A DNA stretch of 64,000 bases from Carallia brachiata (lineage: Eukaryota; Streptophyta; Magnoliopsida; Malpighiales; Rhizophoraceae), in assembly GCA_021464245.1 (NCBI GenBank), contig JADCRB010000090.1, positions 612,008 through 676,007 of the forward strand, given 5' to 3'. Each line of letters begins with the position of its first letter. The first letter of the stretch is position 1. The notes below the pieces were generated by a model, which did not search any database, had not been told where the DNA came from, and was given only the letters and a program-made list of their open reading frames with translations. Made by a program: the position numbers and the translations under genes. Shown one piece after another: positions 60,326 to 64,000 of this stretch.

Positions 60326-61085
60326 TTTTTGACTAGAGGACAACGTTGTATTAATGTGATTCAAAATTATACATAAATCTAACATAAAAGTGTTAAAATA
60401 TATATGTACAAAATAGAAATACAAGACAGGTAAAGTAGCGTACAACTAACTTGGTCAACATGATTATTACTTAATTAGGCACAAAGTTTATTTTGACGAA
60501 TCTCTCTAAGAGGGAAGATACTGAATTGAAGTTAAATTTACTTAAATTAAGGTCTCTGACAGATCTATTTTATTCAGACAAATCTGCCTACGGTAGCACA
60601 CACCACACTTCAACAGATCTGTAACGGAAATCGACTGAGTGTGCTTAGTAACGATTTCTACAATTCTAAATTACAAATAAACACAACAAAACACTTATCC
60701 TAAAACACAACATCCAGACACACTAGAAGACTCATCCCAAAATAAAGTCATAGTAGCTAATCCCAGCAAATCTAGAGGCAATGGCGGCGAGCGGAGGAGG
60801 TGGCAGCTGGGACAACATCGAGAGCGGCGACGGTAGGGCAAGATGTGGTAGTGGGGGCATTAGCGGTGCCACCAATGGTGGCAGGAGCAACAGAGGCACC
60901 AATAGTAGAGGCTACGTTGACGGCATCAGCGACGTCATCTTCAACTACAACAGAGGGGTCCAGGGCGACGGCCAACACAACGACACTAAAGATGATGGTA
61001 GAGGTGGTGAAAATAACGGTAGTCATGAGAGATGTTTGGATTTAGTAATAGGAGAGCCATAAGTATCCTTATTGAAGGTAGATCT

Positions 61086-61810
61086 CAAAGATGAAAGAAC
61101 TGGACAGGACTGGCCGGTTCAACCGGAAAAACTGGGAACCAGTCCTTTGTCCGGTCCGGTTCAAACTTAAAAATGAAATTTGGACCGGACAAAAAAAAAT
61201 CGGTCAAAAATCAGAAAAATCGGTCAAAAACTGGGAAAACCGGTAAAAAATCAGACCGGTTGAACCGGTTCAGTTTAAACAAAAAATTTTAAATTATAAT
61301 TTGACCCAAAACTTTGTCTAAATTATAATTAAGACTCTAATTTTAACTAAAAATTTTAATTTAGTCCTCAATTGATTAAAATTTTCAATTTAATCTTTAA
61401 AATTATAAAATTAATATTTAATCACTATTTTGTTAATTTTGTTAAATATATTTTTAAATATTAAAAAATTTTCAATATAAAATTAATTTTCAATATAAAA
61501 TTAATCTTTAAAATTTTTTTAATTAATTTTTATAAATTATATTTTGTTAAATATACTAATTGTAATATCCTTAATGTATGTAAATATTAATATAATTCTT
61601 AAAATGCATTTTATTTTAAATATTTATTATCATTCTTATATAATATAACATTTTATACAATTATATAAGTTATATAAAAATTTAATTTTGATATATTTAA
61701 TATTAAATACCGGTTTTTCCGGTTTAACCGCGGTTTTACCGGTCGAACCGGTTGAACCTTAAATCTCTCAGCTTTCCGGTTCAATCACCGGTTCGGTTCT
61801 GTGAACCTTG
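61086..61810. mobile_element. hAT-type non-autonomous element (CCGGTT family), copy 1
   Basis: 725 bases flanked by identical 8-bp duplications GTAGATCT (61078-61085 and 61811-61818). Ends caaagatgaaagaac and, inverted, caaggttcacagaac. Subterminal blocks are rich in ccggttcaaccgg words and the middle is very AT-rich. Confidence 0.8.
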
Positions 61811-61909
61811 GTAGATCTAGAAAAAAAAATCCAAAAAAACATAATAGTGAGAAAAGAGAGGGGGAAGGAGAGGAGAGGGGGCGAAAAGGCCACCAGAGAA
61901 AGTGGTGGA

Positions 61910-61947
<38 letters not shown>

Positions 61948-62010
61948 GGCAGTTCATTGGTGGCGGTAGCTACTAAAGGAGAGGTAGATTTTTGTGTGGT
62001 GACTTCAAAG

Positions 62011-62808
62011 CATGGATGTAAGAACTGGATCGGACCGGACCGGCCGGTTCAACCGAAAAAATCAGGAACCGGTCCCTTATCCGGTCCGATTCTTACAAAA
62101 AAACTACTTCAGTTGAGAACCGGTCTAAGAACCAGTGAACCGATCCCGGTTCTTCCGGTTGAACCGGTTTGGGATCTTTATTATTTTTTTATTTTTAAAT
62201 TTAAAATATAAATATATAATTTATAAATTAATTTTTTTAACTTATTGTGTTCTTCAAACTGAAAATTTAAAGACTATACTATAAAACTCAACAAACTCCT
62301 CTAATTATATATTTTCTTAAACTTCTTATATTAAACTATAATATCTTTAACATAAATAAAAATTAATATTTTATATAAATATAGTTCCTAAAATATAATT
62401 TACTTTAAATACTTATTATCTTTTATTAAAATTTTTCATCATACTATTTGAAAATAACAATTATATAATTTAAATACAATCTTTTAACTCATGCGAAATC
62501 AAAATTTATTTATATTACATATATATAACTATGTTTTTAATATATTTACATATATTAATTTTTTAGTTTTTTAATTTTACTTTACAATAAATTATAAATA
62601 ATATATGTTAAATTTATAAGTATAAGTATTCTACTATATACATATATATAATATTTATATCTTATATTATTCTTTACATATATTATATACACATATATTT
62701 TAATTTTAATATTTGATATTAAATACTGGTTTAACCGCAGTTAAACCGGTTGAATTTTAAATCTCTCAACTTTTCGGTTTAATAATCGGTTCGGTTCTGA
62801 CAACTTTA
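62011..62808. mobile_element. hAT-type non-autonomous element (CCGGTT family), copy 2
   Basis: 798 bases flanked by CTTCAAAG (62003-62010) and CTTCAGAG (62809-62816), one mismatch in eight. Ends catggatgtaagaac and, inverted, taaagttgtcagaac. Same layout as copy 1, including aaatctctcaactttt near the right end. Confidence 0.75.
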
Positions 62809-62861
62809 CTTCAGAGAATTTACAAAGAGAAGTGGGTTGGAGAAAGAGTAACTTTTTTTTC

Positions 62862-62945
62862 TTGTGCTAGAATACCGTCTGCTATGAACTCTTTCGCAGC
62901 ATCTCTTTATCCTTGTCTCAGGATGGACAACAGCACGTGCAATTT
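62862..62945. repeat. Repeat unit, second half of the split copy
   Basis: Matches about 59774-59860, including tctttcgcagcatctc and tgtctca-ggacaaca. Together with 60224-60325 it rebuilds the unit at 59669. Confidence 0.65.
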
Positions 62946-64000
62946 GTTTGTTTCCAAAGTAACTTTTGGGACCATGCCACTTTGTTCCCCTCCAGTCCGA
63001 GCTGCCCAAGCTTCCTAAGTTAATGAGATCAAAAACGATTTTGAGAATGTTTTTTAATCTAAAGAAAAAATAATTAAAATTAATTTTTTTTCTATTTTCA
63101 TTTCACTTAATTTATGAAGTAGGGAAAATTCGTCTAATAATGACGTGACTAGAAGAAGTAGGGAAAATCGAATTTGCACTTTAAGTGTGTTCGCATGATT
63201 GCGATGCATGAGATGTGGCTTGGATCGTCAAATGAGCCTATGGAAGCTTGTCGCTGTAGTTGATGAGAGTGTTGTAGATTATTGTCGCTTGAAGGCCGGC
63301 TTGAGGTTCTCTAAAACGTCTCTTCTGAGTCTTACGGTAAAGTCTTTACCGGTACTCTGATTTTGCACTGCTCGATTTCCCTCGCTTTACTTGGCGCTCT
63401 ATCTTTCAACTCCAGCCATGTGGAGATTTGGGTAGGGCCTAAAACGACATAAACCGAGCAAAGGTGAACGTTGAGCACATGGGAATTGCCAGGCCTCCAC
63501 GGAATGTAAGATTGATTTCCAGGAAAAATGCTTGATTGTCTGAGAAATGAGCGAAAGTTAACTTATGATGCAACGAGGAGGCTTCAACAAGTAAAATCAC
63601 TGGACGTGTAAGGATGGATCCTGTGGCTACTCGCTCATGTTTACTTACATGGGGAAAGTGAGAGGTGCGCGAAAGATAATAAAAATTGTGACGAGCATGT
63701 TCTAGACACGGACCCATATTTATACCATCCTAATGACGGTTAAATTGTATGCCATTACATGTCTTATTCCGGATGAGGCTTGTTTCTAACCGAGTACAAC
63801 ACAGCAAAGCTAACCACTGCAACAGCAGCGAGTAACTTGGGCACACTTGGCCTGTTGTTTCTTGATGGAAACCTACTAGTAAGATGTTCCCACAGCCATC
63901 TAGAAAAAAAATGCAGTCCGCAAGTTCTTCGGAACTTCTGAACCGAGAATTCCTGCAAGGCAGAGCGCCCCAGTCAGTCGGCAAGGCACAATGCCCCACC
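62946..64000. other. Right-edge spacer, no supported gene
   Basis: Less AT-rich towards the end. Minus-strand frames at 63439-63717, 63730-63999 and 63764-63958 overlap each other. The last of these ends with a hydrophobic stretch (LLAAVAVVSFAVLYSV), but I recognise no family. A gene entering from the right on the minus strand is possible. Confidence 0.4.

Larger units (their letters stand above)
60326..62861 (-). mobile_element. Poly(A)-ended retroposon or processed retrocopy, split by two hAT elements
   Basis: Without the two later insertions the body is about 1 kb. On the minus strand it starts after aaaaaaaaagtt at the right edge, has a (CT)n leader (61917-61944), a short frame (MTTVIFTTSTIIFSVVV, about 61014 to 60772), an AATAAAA word near 60575, and ends in poly(A) at 60325-60333 followed again by gtt. 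Matching flanks of about 12 bases and a poly(A) end point to target-primed retroposition. I cannot say whether it is a LINE derivative or a copied mRNA; a CT-rich leader, a short frame and a 3' tail favour the latter slightly. Confidence 0.5.

Noticed and set aside
60781..61062. Gly-rich plus-strand frame
   Set aside because: It is the complement of the retroposon's Thr/Val/Ala-rich stretch; the poly(A) end and CT-rich leader put the sense strand on minus.
63730..63999. 89-codon minus-strand frame at the right edge as a gene end
   Set aside because: It has no recognisable family and overlaps another open frame; the window edge prevents a decision.

Overview
This window is nuclear DNA from a flowering plant, most likely a eudicot. 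It is AT-rich, its genes have introns, it carries several kinds of plant transposon, and every recognisable gene is plant-specific in type. I cannot name the species.

Layout. (1) 0-33 kb is a decayed cluster of LRK10-like (leaf rust 10-like) receptor kinases. It holds the 3' part of an LRK10L2-type kinase (238-1577), a broken LRK10L1-type first exon (5153-5911), and a second LRK10L2-type kinase split by retrotransposons (7481-8661 and 19344-19716). It also holds an isolated, intact LRK10L1-type first exon (21673-22480), a four-exon LRK10L1-type gene (27673-30379) and two downstream kinase remnants. (2) 8.66-19.34 kb is a nest of two related Ty3/Gypsy elements. The outer one lies on the minus strand inside the kinase copy. 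The inner one lies on the plus strand inside the outer element's 3' LTR. (3) 33.8-39.3 kb holds a small plant protein of unknown function and a nine-exon mitochondrial-carrier gene like NAD transporter NDT2. (4) 39-52 kb is gene-poor. It has one cysteine-rich secreted peptide gene, a LINE scrap, a hAT-type element, and a ~1.5-2 kb duplication whose second copy is the upstream region of the next gene. (5) 52-59 kb holds an LRR receptor (pseudo)kinase like At1g68400 and, convergent to it, a Core-2/I-branching glycosyltransferase gene. (6) 59-64 kb is repeats: a duplicated unit split by a poly(A)-ended retroposon that itself holds two hAT-type elements.

Main discovery. Both Ty3/Gypsy elements carry a WUSCHEL-related homeobox (WOX)-like reading frame in the slot between pol (or gag) and the 3' LTR, where env-like genes sit. 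In both, the frame ends about 10 bases before the LTR and follows a conserved leader. The minus copy keeps a homeodomain, a WUS-box-like motif and an EAR-like LxLxL motif. The two copies are diverged and lie in separately inserted elements, so the capture predates both insertions and the frame has probably moved as part of the element.

A second point concerns the LRK10L1 locus. The first exon at 21673 and the one at 27673 end in the same phase and could share the downstream kinase exons. The nearer one has a 1-base frameshift. Similar 1-base losses in short runs occur twice in the glycosyltransferase gene, so sequence error should be weighed.
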